Origin: Methylococcaceae bacterium NSP1-1
Lineage (GTDB): Bacteria > Pseudomonadota > Gammaproteobacteria > Methylococcales > Methylomonadaceae
Length of the DNA: 10,025 nt
Direction: 5' to 3'
Assembly (NCBI GenBank): GCA_002256465.1
Contig: NQJG01000012.1
Location: forward strand, 1 to 10,025
The notes below the pieces were generated by a model. The model searched no databases, had not been told where the DNA came from, and worked only from the letters and a program-made list of their open reading frames with translations. Positions 1 to 5,855 of the stretch are shown one piece after another. Numbering within the stretch: position 1 is the first letter of the stretch; each line of letters starts with the position of its first letter. Position numbers and translations under genes: made by a program.

Positions 1-2
1 GG

Positions 3-26
3 AAAAATAACACACATAGGATGTGC
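3..26 (-). terminator. possible weak intrinsic terminator after the helical exported protein gene
   Basis: On the minus strand a 5-6 bp stem (plus-strand arms 12-17 and 21-26, loop AGG) is followed by GTTATTTTT (A-run at 3-7 on the plus strand). It lies about 45 nt beyond the stop codon at 70-72. The stem is short and AT-rich, so this would be a weak terminator at best. Confidence 0.33.
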
Positions 27-69
27 TGATTCTAATTTCGGGAAGTTATTATTTGCCAAATCCTTATTG

Positions 70-594
70 CTATTTCGACATCAAAGGAATTTCAGAACCA
101 ATGGCGACGTCACCCGCTCCTTGCAAAATACTCTCCACTTGTAGAAAACGTGCCCCAATAACCTTCGAAGTCGCTTTTGCTATGTTGCCGTAGTATTTCT
201 CTAGGAGCGCATTCCGCTGGTTACGAAATTCAAACGAACGTTTGACGAGTTCGCCAGCTTTCTTGTCATTCATATTTTGGAAGTTAGCCGCATAATCCTT
301 GATTATTGCTATGCGCTTGTCATTCAACGTCTTCAAGTCAGCTTCATATTTATTGTATTGGGATAAAAATTTCTTTTCATCTTCTCCGTTAAGAGCCATC
401 GCCTGCCTAACGAATTGCCATTTATCCATACGCAAACTGGAGCGAAATAGGTCGATTTCAGTTTCTTGTCCGGCAATTTCCGGAGCGGGAGCGGGTGCTA
501 CCGGTGCGGGTGTTTCCGCTTGTGCCACGCTATTCAGCGCAGGCAAACTGACGGTTGCAATAGCGAACGCTAAGGCTAAATTTTTGTATTTCAT
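70..594 (-). CDS. exported helical protein of unknown function
   Basis: A 174-residue protein I do not recognise as a named family. Residues 1-26 form a clear Sec signal peptide (basic MKYK, hydrophobic core, AQA cleavage site before E27). An Ala/Pro-rich linker follows at about 27-40. The rest (about 45-160) is highly charged and looks almost entirely alpha-helical, with evenly spaced Lys, Glu, Asn and hydrophobic positions and a conserved-looking ARFLQVE segment near residue 150. This layout loosely resembles small periplasmic helical proteins of the Spy/CpxP kind, but I do not see a convincing LTxxQ motif, so no function is assigned. The ATG at 592-594 is preceded by AGGA with 8 nt spacing. 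It seems to be monocistronic: the next minus-strand gene upstream ends in a terminator (785-823). Confidence is high that it is a real exported protein and low on its role. Confidence 0.85.
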   Translation of the reverse strand: MKYKNLALAFAIATVSLPALNSVAQAETPAPVAPAPAPEIAGQETEIDLFRSSLRMDKWQFVRQAMALNGEDEKKFLSQYNKYEADLKTLNDKRIAIIKDYAANFQNMNDKKAGELVKRSFEFRNQRNALLEKYYGNIAKATSKVIGARFLQVESILQGAGDVAIGSEIPLMSK

Positions 595-630
595 TAATTA
601 TTCCTATCTTGTTTGTTGTTGTGAATTGGT

Positions 631-636
631 ATTATA
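631..636 (-). promoter_or_regulatory. candidate -10 element for the helical exported protein gene
   Basis: The minus strand reads a perfect TATAAT here, 37 nt upstream of the start codon, which would give a leader of about 30 nt. No good -35 hexamer is seen 16-18 nt upstream (the region reads GGGCGT), so the promoter may need an activator. The direct repeat at 713-742 further upstream is a possible activator site. Confidence 0.38.
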
Positions 637-712
637 TTAGAAATTGGTCGGCAACGCCCGCGATGTCGAAATAGCCTCTAGTACTCCCCCACGGTTTGAT
701 CAAATGCTTACG

Positions 713-742
713 ATTTAACGTTAGCACAATATTTAACGCTGG
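713..742. repeat. imperfect 12-bp direct repeat upstream of the helical protein gene
   Basis: ATTTAACGTTAG (713-724) and ATTTAACGCTGG (731-742) match at 10 of 12 positions, with an exact shared ATTTAACG core and an 18-bp period. They lie roughly 80-110 bp upstream of the candidate -10 at 631-636. They could be a paired regulator site, but this is a pattern observation only. Confidence 0.3.
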
Positions 743-784
743 ATACGGTTGGTAATACTTTCTTTTAAGGTTTTGTTAACTTGT

Positions 785-823
785 AAAAAATCAAGCCGGG
801 CAACGTATTTTCTGTTGCCAGGC
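785..823 (-). terminator. intrinsic terminator of the mlaC-like gene
   Basis: Plus-strand arms GGCAAC (799-804) and GTTGCC (814-819) pair perfectly, extended after one mismatch by GCC (795-797) with GGC (821-823); the loop is 9 nt. On the minus strand the stem is followed by TTGATTTTTT. The hairpin begins 2 nt after the stop codon at 825-827. This is a textbook Rho-independent terminator for the minus-strand gene. Confidence 0.82.
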
Positions 824-824
824 A

Positions 825-1460
825 TTAGGATTTTTTTGGCGCAAGCGCTTCAACATTACGTTTAGCCAGATCATCAATAACAGCACTTAATGAACCTTTA
901 GTTTTAATTTGCTCGTTAAAGGTTGAACGGTAGTTGGTAACCAGGCTCACTCCATCAATCATAATATCGTAAACTTTCCATTCCCCTTTACTTTGCAGCA
1001 TTCGATAACTCACTTCAACGGGCTGTTGACTTGGTTGCGTCACTTCTGTTTTCACTATAATTTTTGTAGCGCCACTTTCCATGACAATAGGGAGAAAACG
1101 TATTGACCAGTTTTTAAACTCAACAAATGCTCTGGAATATGTTCTTACCAGCAGCATCTGAAATTCATGCTTAAAACGTTCCTTCTCCTCATTTGTTGCT
1201 GACTTCCAAAGTTTTCCCAGAACCAACAATGAAATTCTGTCGAAATCAGCATGCGGATCAATAACACTATTAACGTAGGCTGTAACTTGTGCAAAATTCT
1301 GAGAAAATGCTTTATCCTTTAGTTTTTCCTGTATCTGTGTCGAAACGCCTTGAATAATTTGTTGCGGGGGCAACAATTCATCAGCAATTACTTCAGTAAC
1401 GGAGATAAAGCCAAGTAATATTGAAAATAAACTCAATACTATATATTGTTTAGTCTTCAT
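825..1460 (-). CDS. mlaC: MlaC/Ttg2D-family periplasmic phospholipid-binding protein
   Basis: A 211-residue exported protein of the MlaC (toluene tolerance Ttg2D) family. In the Mla system this periplasmic shuttle carries phospholipids between the outer-membrane MlaA complex and the inner-membrane MlaFEDB ABC transporter. Residues 1-26 are a signal peptide (cleavage VIA before D27). Family hallmarks seen: the VIDPHADFDRISLLVLGKLW block near 66-85, the EEKERFKHEFQMLLVRTYSR block that follows, and the C-terminal VYDIMIDGVSLVTNYRSTF signature near 163-181. Length is normal. The ATG follows GAGGG with 5 nt spacing. No mlaE, mlaF, mlaD or mlaB is present in the window, so it is an orphan here; a paralogous role (for example the hopanoid-associated HpnM branch of the same family) cannot be excluded. 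Ends in a strong terminator. Family certain, exact partner transporter unknown. Confidence 0.9.
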   Translation of the reverse strand: MKTKQYIVLSLFSILLGFISVTEVIADELLPPQQIIQGVSTQIQEKLKDKAFSQNFAQVTAYVNSVIDPHADFDRISLLVLGKLWKSATNEEKERFKHEFQMLLVRTYSRAFVEFKNWSIRFLPIVMESGATKIIVKTEVTQPSQQPVEVSYRMLQSKGEWKVYDIMIDGVSLVTNYRSTFNEQIKTKGSLSAVIDDLAKRNVEALAPKKS

Positions 1461-1668
1461 AAAGCCCTCTAAAACTCAAACTAATAAATGATTCAAACCC
1501 AAACCCGACAAAAAATTTCCGATTTGGATTCATCCGGATATATTAACGCACCAAGTTAAGCAAATCTTGGCTTTTTAGCATCATTACATATTTTTGTCAG
1601 CCACGTCATTGTTAAAAAACCAGTACAAACAAAACGGTTACTCAACATAAAGCAGACTTTTTTTAATT
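1461..1668. promoter_or_regulatory. divergent promoter region between mlaC-like and permease genes
   Basis: This 208-bp AT-rich gap must hold promoters for both directions. Plus strand: TTGGCT (1567-1572), 16 nt, TATTTT (1589-1594) is a weak candidate for the permease gene. Minus strand: CTGACA (plus 1597-1602), 17 nt, TAAAAA (plus 1574-1579) is a weak candidate for the mlaC-like gene. The two overlap face to face, so expression could be mutually exclusive. No strong consensus promoter and no ORF of note was seen. Confidence 0.3.
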
Positions 1669-2430
1669 ATGTTACTCGATTTTTCTCTTTACCAAATGGT
1701 GTCCATTGCTCTAGTGTTTTTATGGACCGGCTTTGTCCGGACGGGGCTTGGTTTTGGTGGCGCCGCATTAGGATTGCCGTTGATGTTATTTGTCCATAAT
1801 GCCCCGCTTTTGTGGTTGCCAATTATCAGCGTGCATTTACTGTTTTTTTCCGGCTTAACGCTGCTCAATCGCCTGCATAATGTTGACTGGCAGTATTTGC
1901 GGCACTCTTCGATTTACATTATTCCTCCCGCTATCATAGGCATTTTTGGACTGGTGAATCTGCCGGTCTTATGGCTAAATGGCTTTATTTATTCGGTTAC
2001 CTTATTTTATGGTTTTACCTGGTTATTCAACCGTGGTATTGAAAGCCATCATGTTTGGTCGGATAGAGGGCTGCTTATTTTAGGGGGATATATTGCTGGG
2101 ATTTCCTTGACCGGCGCACCGTTGATGGTAGCTGTCTATATGCATAATGTCAGCAAGTACAAATTGCGAGACACCCTGTTTGTGTTATGGTTCATCCTGG
2201 TAAGCATGAAAATGACGATGTTCGTTGCCTTATCAGTTAATTTGCATTTTCTAACTGCACTAACGCTTTTACCGATTGCCGCCATAGGACATATGCTGGG
2301 TTTGAAAGCGCATAACGCCATTATGCGCAATAATTTGCTTTTTAAACGCTGGGTTGGCGGTGGTCTGGTCGTTGTTAGTGTTTTGGGGTTATGGCAGTTA
2401 TATAGCAAACATGTCCAGGACTCTTTATGA
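1669..2430 (+). CDS. TauE/SafE-family sulfite/anion permease
   Basis: A 253-residue inner-membrane protein with about eight hydrophobic segments, matching the TauE/SafE (DUF81) permease family. Members export or import sulfite, sulfoacetate and related small organic anions; many are uncharacterised. The family's internal duplication is visible: GFVRTGLGFGGAALGLP at about 21-37 and GGYIAGISLTGAP at about 139-151 are the two half-repeat glycine motifs at the start of each half. A short charged loop (NRGIESHHVWSDRG) at 121-134 separates the halves. Length is typical. The ATG has only a weak Shine-Dalgarno sequence. Diverges from the mlaC-like gene; a short ORF overlaps its TGA stop in an ATGA junction. 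No sulfur-metabolism gene lies nearby, so the substrate cannot be inferred. Confidence 0.88.
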   Translation: MLLDFSLYQMVSIALVFLWTGFVRTGLGFGGAALGLPLMLFVHNAPLLWLPIISVHLLFFSGLTLLNRLHNVDWQYLRHSSIYIIPPAIIGIFGLVNLPVLWLNGFIYSVTLFYGFTWLFNRGIESHHVWSDRGLLILGGYIAGISLTGAPLMVAVYMHNVSKYKLRDTLFVLWFILVSMKMTMFVALSVNLHFLTALTLLPIAAIGHMLGLKAHNAIMRNNLLFKRWVGGGLVVVSVLGLWQLYSKHVQDSL

Positions 2431-2510
2431 GTGAAAACAGGATTAGCTTTCGAAAGCCCGATTATGAATTATCCAGATTGCGACTATTTATATCTACGCT
2501 TTCCGGATAG
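2427..2510 (+). CDS. possible 27-residue ORF translationally coupled to the permease
   Basis: An ATG at 2427 overlaps the permease stop (ATGA) and is preceded by AGGA at 2417-2420 with 6 nt spacing, a good translation start inside the end of the permease gene. The product begins MSENRISFRK and ends STLSG at a TAG (2508-2510). It is basic, has no membrane segment and resembles nothing I know. Coding status rests only on the start-site geometry; it may be the stub of a decayed gene or chance. The ORF contains a 12-bp perfect palindrome GCTTTCGAAAGC at 2446-2457. Confidence 0.28.
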   Translation: MSENRISFRKPDYELSRLRLFISTLSG

Positions 2511-2524
2511 AGGCAAAGGCCTTC

Positions 2525-2560
2525 CAGTGTTAATCTGATCGGTAATCGAATCAGACACTG
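2525..2560 (+). promoter_or_regulatory. bulged hairpin in the leader of the diguanylate cyclase gene
   Basis: CAGTGT (2525-2530) pairs with ACACTG (2555-2560); CTGAT (2535-2539) pairs with ATCAG (2550-2554); CG (2540-2541) pairs with CG (2547-2548) around a GTAAT loop. There is a 4-nt bulge on the left arm and one bulged A at 2549. No T-run follows, so it is not an intrinsic terminator of the permease gene. It ends 4 nt before the GGGAG ribosome binding site (2565-2569), a position suited to controlling translation or mRNA stability. Confidence 0.55.
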
Positions 2561-2577
2561 TTGTGGGAGCATTAAAT

Positions 2578-4758
2578 ATGGAAGATATCCAGAGACTTTA
2601 TAATAAACGCAGCCCTCAAATCGACTTCAGGAAGTTTCTTCAACCATATCGTTGGGTCTATTTGCCCCTCAATCTGGCAGTTATGACAACTTACCTGGTT
2701 TTGGCAAAGATTGGTTTGACCTTTGCTTTAACATCCCCTGCCGTCACTATTTTCTGGCCTGCAGGGGGCTTTGCATTGGCGGTCCTGTTGCTAGGTGGTC
2801 TGAAATATATGCCCGGCATCTTCGTCGGTGCGGTTATCGCGGGTTTCATGGCGGTAGATATACCTTGGGTTGCGTTGATGCTGGGAGTGGCCGATACGTT
2901 GGAATCCTTTTCCGCATTCTGGTTTCTTAAGCAGTGCAGTAATTTCAATCGATCCCTGGAAACACGGCGCGATTTCTTTACTTTGGTTCTTTTAGCAGCG
3001 ACAGTCGCCAGCGCACTAAGCGCTTTCATAGGCCCTTTCGCCCTCTTCTTGAGCCAAGTTATTACGGCTAGTGCTTTTCCTGAGATTGCCATGCGCTGGT
3101 GGATGGGCGATGTTATCGGTATCGCATTCGTGACCCCATTCCTGCTGATTTGGAGCAAGTCACCTGGCAAAATGCCTAGTGGCTTGCGGCTAAGTGAGAT
3201 AACATTAATTTTTATACTGGCCTTCCTAGTCGGGCAAGTTGTTTTCTTCGATTGGCTATCCGGCTACTTTGAAGGTTACCCGGGGATTTCCAGTGTAGCT
3301 CCCTTCATTATCTGGGCCGGGTTGCGAGCCGGACGCCATGCGACCGCACTGCTTCAGGTGATGCTGTTTACACAGGGGCTTTGGAGTTCCTATATTGGCG
3401 TCGGTCATTACGCTCAGGCCATGATACAGGACGGCCTGTTCCACTTCTGGATATTCGGCATGGTATTGGCGGTTGGCGGCATGACATTGGCGCTCATAGT
3501 CGCGGAAAACCTGAAGGCATTGAAGCAACAAAACCTTCTCAATAGAACCATTGCCGCCAGCCTGAACGAAATCTATTTATTCGATGCCGACTCGTTATGC
3601 TTTAGTTTCGTCAATTATGGTGCTTTGGTTAATTTGAGCTATACGATGGACGAAATGCGGACAATGACGCCTCTCGATCTGAAACCTGAATTTAGTTTGC
3701 AGTCCTTTGAGGAGTTGATCGCTCCCCTGAGGCGGCATGAATCGCCAATGGCGAACTTTGAGACCGTGCATAAACGTAAGGATGGCTCACTCTATCCGGT
3801 TGAAGTCCATTTACAGCTATTTGAAAATGAGGACGAGCGTTATTTTCACGCCGTCATAATGAACATCACTGACCGCGTGGCAGCTGAACAAAAAATCAAG
3901 CTGGCGGCACAGGTTTTTGAATACAGCATCGAAGGTATTCTGATTTCCGACGCGGACAACCGCATTATCTCCGTAAACCAGGCCTATACCGTGATTACCG
4001 GCTATAACGAGGAAGAATTAAAAGGTAAAAATCCCAGCATTTCGAGTTCAGGAATGCATAACGCCAGCTTCTTTACAGCTGTTTGGGAAGCTATCGATAT
4101 CACCGGCCGCTGGCAGGGCGAACTCTGGAATCGCCGCAAAAACGGGGAAATTTATCCGGCATGGATCGATATCAGCGTTATCAAAGATGCCCAAGGCAAG
4201 GTGCTGAACTATATTTGCATCTTCTCTGATATTACCGAGCGCAAAGCGAAAGAGGCGTTCCTCAAGCATCAGGCACAGCATGACTTCCTGACCAACCTGC
4301 CTAATCGCGCCCTATTCCACGACCGTTTTCAGCAACTGCTGGCAAATGCGAAACGAAACAATGAGCCTTTTGCTCTGCTATCACTTGATTTGAACAAATT
4401 CAAGCCAATCAATGACACTTACGGCCATCGCATCGGGGATTTGTTGTTACAGGAAGTGGCTAAACGTTTTCAAGATGCCGTTCGCCAAACCGATACACTA
4501 TCCCGTCAGGGTGGCGACGAGTTCAATATTCTGATACCCAAGGTTGATTCTGCGGTGCAGGCACAAGTTCTCGCTGACAAATTACATGCCACCATCGAAG
4601 CACCCTTTTTGATTGAAGGGTTCTGCCTTAACATCACACTAAGCATTGGCATCGCTATTTATCCAGACGATGGGGTGGACGAAGTGACGTTGAGCGAGCA
4701 TGCCGATGCTGCCATGTATCGAGCCAAGTTGATCCCAAGATCGGGCATCATTAAATGA
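2578..4758 (+). CDS. membrane diguanylate cyclase, MASE1-PAS-PAS-GGDEF
   Basis: A 726-residue inner-membrane signalling enzyme predicted to make cyclic di-GMP from two GTP. Residues about 20-300 are a MASE1 integral-membrane sensor with roughly eight or more helices and the conserved-looking IFWPAGGFALAVLLLGG stretch. Two PAS domains follow (about 319-440 and 441-560), each ending in a PAC-type segment (NITDRVAAEQK, DITERKAKEAF). The cyclase domain starts at about QHDFLTNLPNR (568). The active-site loop GGDEF is intact at 645-649, and an RxxD inhibitory site (RQTD, 636-639) lies five residues before it, so product feedback inhibition is expected. No EAL domain follows; the protein stops nine residues after MYRAK, earlier than most GGDEF domains. 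Start: ATG at 2578 has GGGAG 8 nt upstream; an in-frame GTG at 2563 overlaps that signal and is unlikely. Ligand of MASE1/PAS is unknown. Confidence 0.93.
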   Translation: MEDIQRLYNKRSPQIDFRKFLQPYRWVYLPLNLAVMTTYLVLAKIGLTFALTSPAVTIFWPAGGFALAVLLLGGLKYMPGIFVGAVIAGFMAVDIPWVALMLGVADTLESFSAFWFLKQCSNFNRSLETRRDFFTLVLLAATVASALSAFIGPFALFLSQVITASAFPEIAMRWWMGDVIGIAFVTPFLLIWSKSPGKMPSGLRLSEITLIFILAFLVGQVVFFDWLSGYFEGYPGISSVAPFIIWAGLRAGRHATALLQVMLFTQGLWSSYIGVGHYAQAMIQDGLFHFWIFGMVLAVGGMTLALIVAENLKALKQQNLLNRTIAASLNEIYLFDADSLCFSFVNYGALVNLSYTMDEMRTMTPLDLKPEFSLQSFEELIAPLRRHESPMANFETVHKRKDGSLYPVEVHLQLFENEDERYFHAVIMNITDRVAAEQKIKLAAQVFEYSIEGILISDADNRIISVNQAYTVITGYNEEELKGKNPSISSSGMHNASFFTAVWEAIDITGRWQGELWNRRKNGEIYPAWIDISVIKDAQGKVLNYICIFSDITERKAKEAFLKHQAQHDFLTNLPNRALFHDRFQQLLANAKRNNEPFALLSLDLNKFKPINDTYGHRIGDLLLQEVAKRFQDAVRQTDTLSRQGGDEFNILIPKVDSAVQAQVLADKLHATIEAPFLIEGFCLNITLSIGIAIYPDDGVDEVTLSEHADAAMYRAKLIPRSGIIK

Positions 4759-4785
4759 TCGGTTCTAATAAAAGCTTTCCAGGCA

Positions 4786-5694
4786 CTATTGCGTGGTCTG
4801 TGCTTTCGTGTGCATAGCTATCCATTCACGGGCAAGCTTTTGCCCTTCTTCTATTTGCGAGGGCGTCAACTTTTTAACGAGGTTATCTCGCGTCTTTACC
4901 GCATTTTCTAATCCTTTAGCAGCTGCAAGGTTTACCCACATATAGGCTTGAGCGTAGTCTTGCGGGACGCCTTGACCTTTTTTATACATCACGCCGAGAT
5001 TGAATTGCGCCTTTGCATGACCTTGTTCAGCGGCCTTGCGGTACCAAGCGGCGGCTTGGTTATAGTCTTGCTGGACACCTTGGCCTTCGTCATACATCAT
5101 GGCGAGATTGAATTGCGCTTTTGCATGACCTTGTTCAGCGGCCTTGCGATACCAAGCGGCGGCTTGGTTATAGTCTTGCTGGACGCTACGGCCTTCGTAA
5201 TACATCACACCGAGATTGAATTGCGCCGCTGCATCTCCCTGTTCAGCGGCTTTGCGATACCAGGCGGCGGCTTGTTTGTAATCTTGCTGGACACCTCTGC
5301 CTTCATCATACATCACACCGAGATTAAATTGTGCATTTGTAGAACCCTGTTTTGCGGCCTTGCTATACCAATCAACGGCTTGGCTGTAACTTTGCAAGAC
5401 ACCTTGGCCATTTTCATACATCGCGCCGATATTAGTTTGAGCCATTGCATGGCCCTGTTCAGCGGCTTTGCGATACCAGGAGAAGGCTTGGCTGTAGTCT
5501 TGCTGGACACCTCGGCCCATGTAATATATCACGCCGAGATTGAATTGCGCCGCTGCATCTCCCTGTTCAGCTTTTGCGCGTATTTGCTCCACGCTCTCCT
5601 CAGCGTTGGGCATTGTCTCGGCTTTTTGCAAGATTGGAAAACAGCCACCAATGAATAGGGTGGACAAAACTATAAGTAAAAAGAAACCACGCAT
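4786..5694 (-). CDS. Sel1-repeat lipoprotein
   Basis: A 302-residue lipoprotein: a lipobox (LFIGGC, Cys18) ends the signal sequence, then six complete 36-residue Sel1-like repeats (pattern AEQGxAxAQFNLGVMYxxGxGVQQDYxQAxxWYRKA) from about residue 42 to 257, capped by a seventh degenerate repeat and a charged helix. Sel1/TPR-type solenoids bind other proteins; the residue after Cys is Phe, not Asp, which by the enterobacterial rule favours outer-membrane sorting through the Lol pathway. Start: ATG at 5692-5694 has AGGAG (5700-5704 on the plus strand) 5 nt away; the GTG two codons earlier overlaps that signal and is rejected. Convergent with the diguanylate cyclase gene with only 27 nt between stops and no clear terminator. 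A partner protein cannot be named. Confidence 0.9.
   Translation of the reverse strand: MRGFFLLIVLSTLFIGGCFPILQKAETMPNAEESVEQIRAKAEQGDAAAQFNLGVIYYMGRGVQQDYSQAFSWYRKAAEQGHAMAQTNIGAMYENGQGVLQSYSQAVDWYSKAAKQGSTNAQFNLGVMYDEGRGVQQDYKQAAAWYRKAAEQGDAAAQFNLGVMYYEGRSVQQDYNQAAAWYRKAAEQGHAKAQFNLAMMYDEGQGVQQDYNQAAAWYRKAAEQGHAKAQFNLGVMYKKGQGVPQDYAQAYMWVNLAAAKGLENAVKTRDNLVKKLTPSQIEEGQKLAREWIAMHTKAQTTQ
4924..5571 (-). repeat. six 108-bp tandem repeats encoding the Sel1 array
   Basis: The six 36-codon units are tandem repeats at the DNA level too. The units around 4990-5097 and 5098-5205 are nearly identical over their whole length (a handful of substitutions per 108 bp), while the units nearest the 5' end of the gene are more divergent. 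Such homogeneity suggests recent duplication or gene conversion inside the array and a copy number that could vary between strains. Confidence 0.85.
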
Positions 5695-5739
5695 ACGCAC
5701 TCCTAAAAAGTCATTCTTTCTTAAAAAATCATGGACCGG

Positions 5740-5748
5740 ATAATACCA
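5740..5748 (-). promoter_or_regulatory. candidate extended -10 promoter for the Sel1 lipoprotein gene
   Basis: The minus strand reads TGGTATTAT, an extended -10 (TGn plus TATTAT). It sits 46 nt upstream of the chosen ATG. The -35 region is poor, which extended -10 promoters tolerate. This would start transcription downstream of the inverted repeats at 5776-5855; alternatively the gene is read through from the DUF3597 gene. Confidence 0.38.
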
Positions 5749-5775
5749 TAAAGTTTCAACGGAAAAACATCGGGC

Positions 5776-5855
5776 CTAGTCTCACTCGACTTGAAGAGTC
5801 ATTAGAGGTGTGTGACTGAGTGAACTAGACTCATTCATAGAACTCCTTCTAGTTC
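5776..5855 (-). promoter_or_regulatory. three-arm inverted repeat with competing hairpins between DUF3597 and Sel1 genes
   Basis: Plus-strand coordinates: arm A TCTAGTTC (5848-5855), arm B GAACTAGA (5822-5829), arm C CTAGTCTCACTC (5776-5787). A and B are an exact 8-bp inverted repeat whose minus-strand loop contains AGGAG and an ATG. B extended (GAGTGAACTAG, 5818-5828) also pairs with C over 11 bp with one bulged base. B cannot pair with both, so two exclusive RNA structures are possible. A run of five T on the minus strand follows C after 8 nt (5763-5767). The inner 5788-5817 can fold further (GACT with AGTC). Confidence 0.5.
5782..5838 (-). CDS. possible 18-residue leader-like ORF
   Basis: On the minus strand AAGGAG (5843-5848 on the plus strand) precedes ATG at 5836-5838 by 4 nt, opening MNESSSLSHTPLMTLQVE and a TGA stop. 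A second ATG at 5832-5834 (8-nt spacing) would give only 10 codons in another frame. The strong ribosome binding site, position in the loop of a hairpin, and overlap with a competing stem give it the look of a leader peptide, but the amino acids show no obvious regulatory run apart from serine. Coding status is unproven. Confidence 0.25.
   Translation of the reverse strand: MNESSSLSHTPLMTLQVE

Larger units (their letters stand above)
69..675. repeat. 14-bp perfect inverted repeat bracketing the helical protein gene
   Basis: GCTATTTCGACATC at 69-82 covers the last codons and stop of the gene; its exact reverse complement GATGTCGAAATAGC is at 662-675, upstream of the gene. The two arms enclose 579 bp containing almost the whole gene and its putative promoter. 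The match stops abruptly at both ends. Confidence 0.7.

Noticed and set aside
299..640. A 113-codon plus-strand frame opposite the helical exported protein gene
   Set aside because: Antisense shadow; the minus-strand gene has a signal peptide, Shine-Dalgarno sequence and coherent composition.
2563..2577. GTG start for the diguanylate cyclase five codons upstream
   Set aside because: The GTG abuts the GGGAG sequence that is correctly spaced for the ATG at 2578.
2691..3170. A 159-codon minus-strand frame inside the diguanylate cyclase gene
   Set aside because: It lies opposite the MASE1 coding region, has no ribosome binding site and reads as a typical Lys/Arg-rich shadow of a hydrophobic gene.
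4759..4785. Bidirectional terminator between the convergent diguanylate cyclase and Sel1 genes
   Set aside because: Only the short palindrome AAAGCTTT is present, with no GC-rich stem or T-run.
4924..5571. CRISPR-like array suggested by regular repeats
   Set aside because: The repeats are contiguous 108-bp coding units without spacers and translate into Sel1 motifs.
4948..5658. A 236-codon plus-strand open frame with strongly hydrophobic repeated segments
   Set aside because: It is the exact antisense of the Sel1 repeat array; its periodicity is inherited from the 108-bp repeats and the sense frame has a lipobox, a ribosome binding site and a known repeat family.
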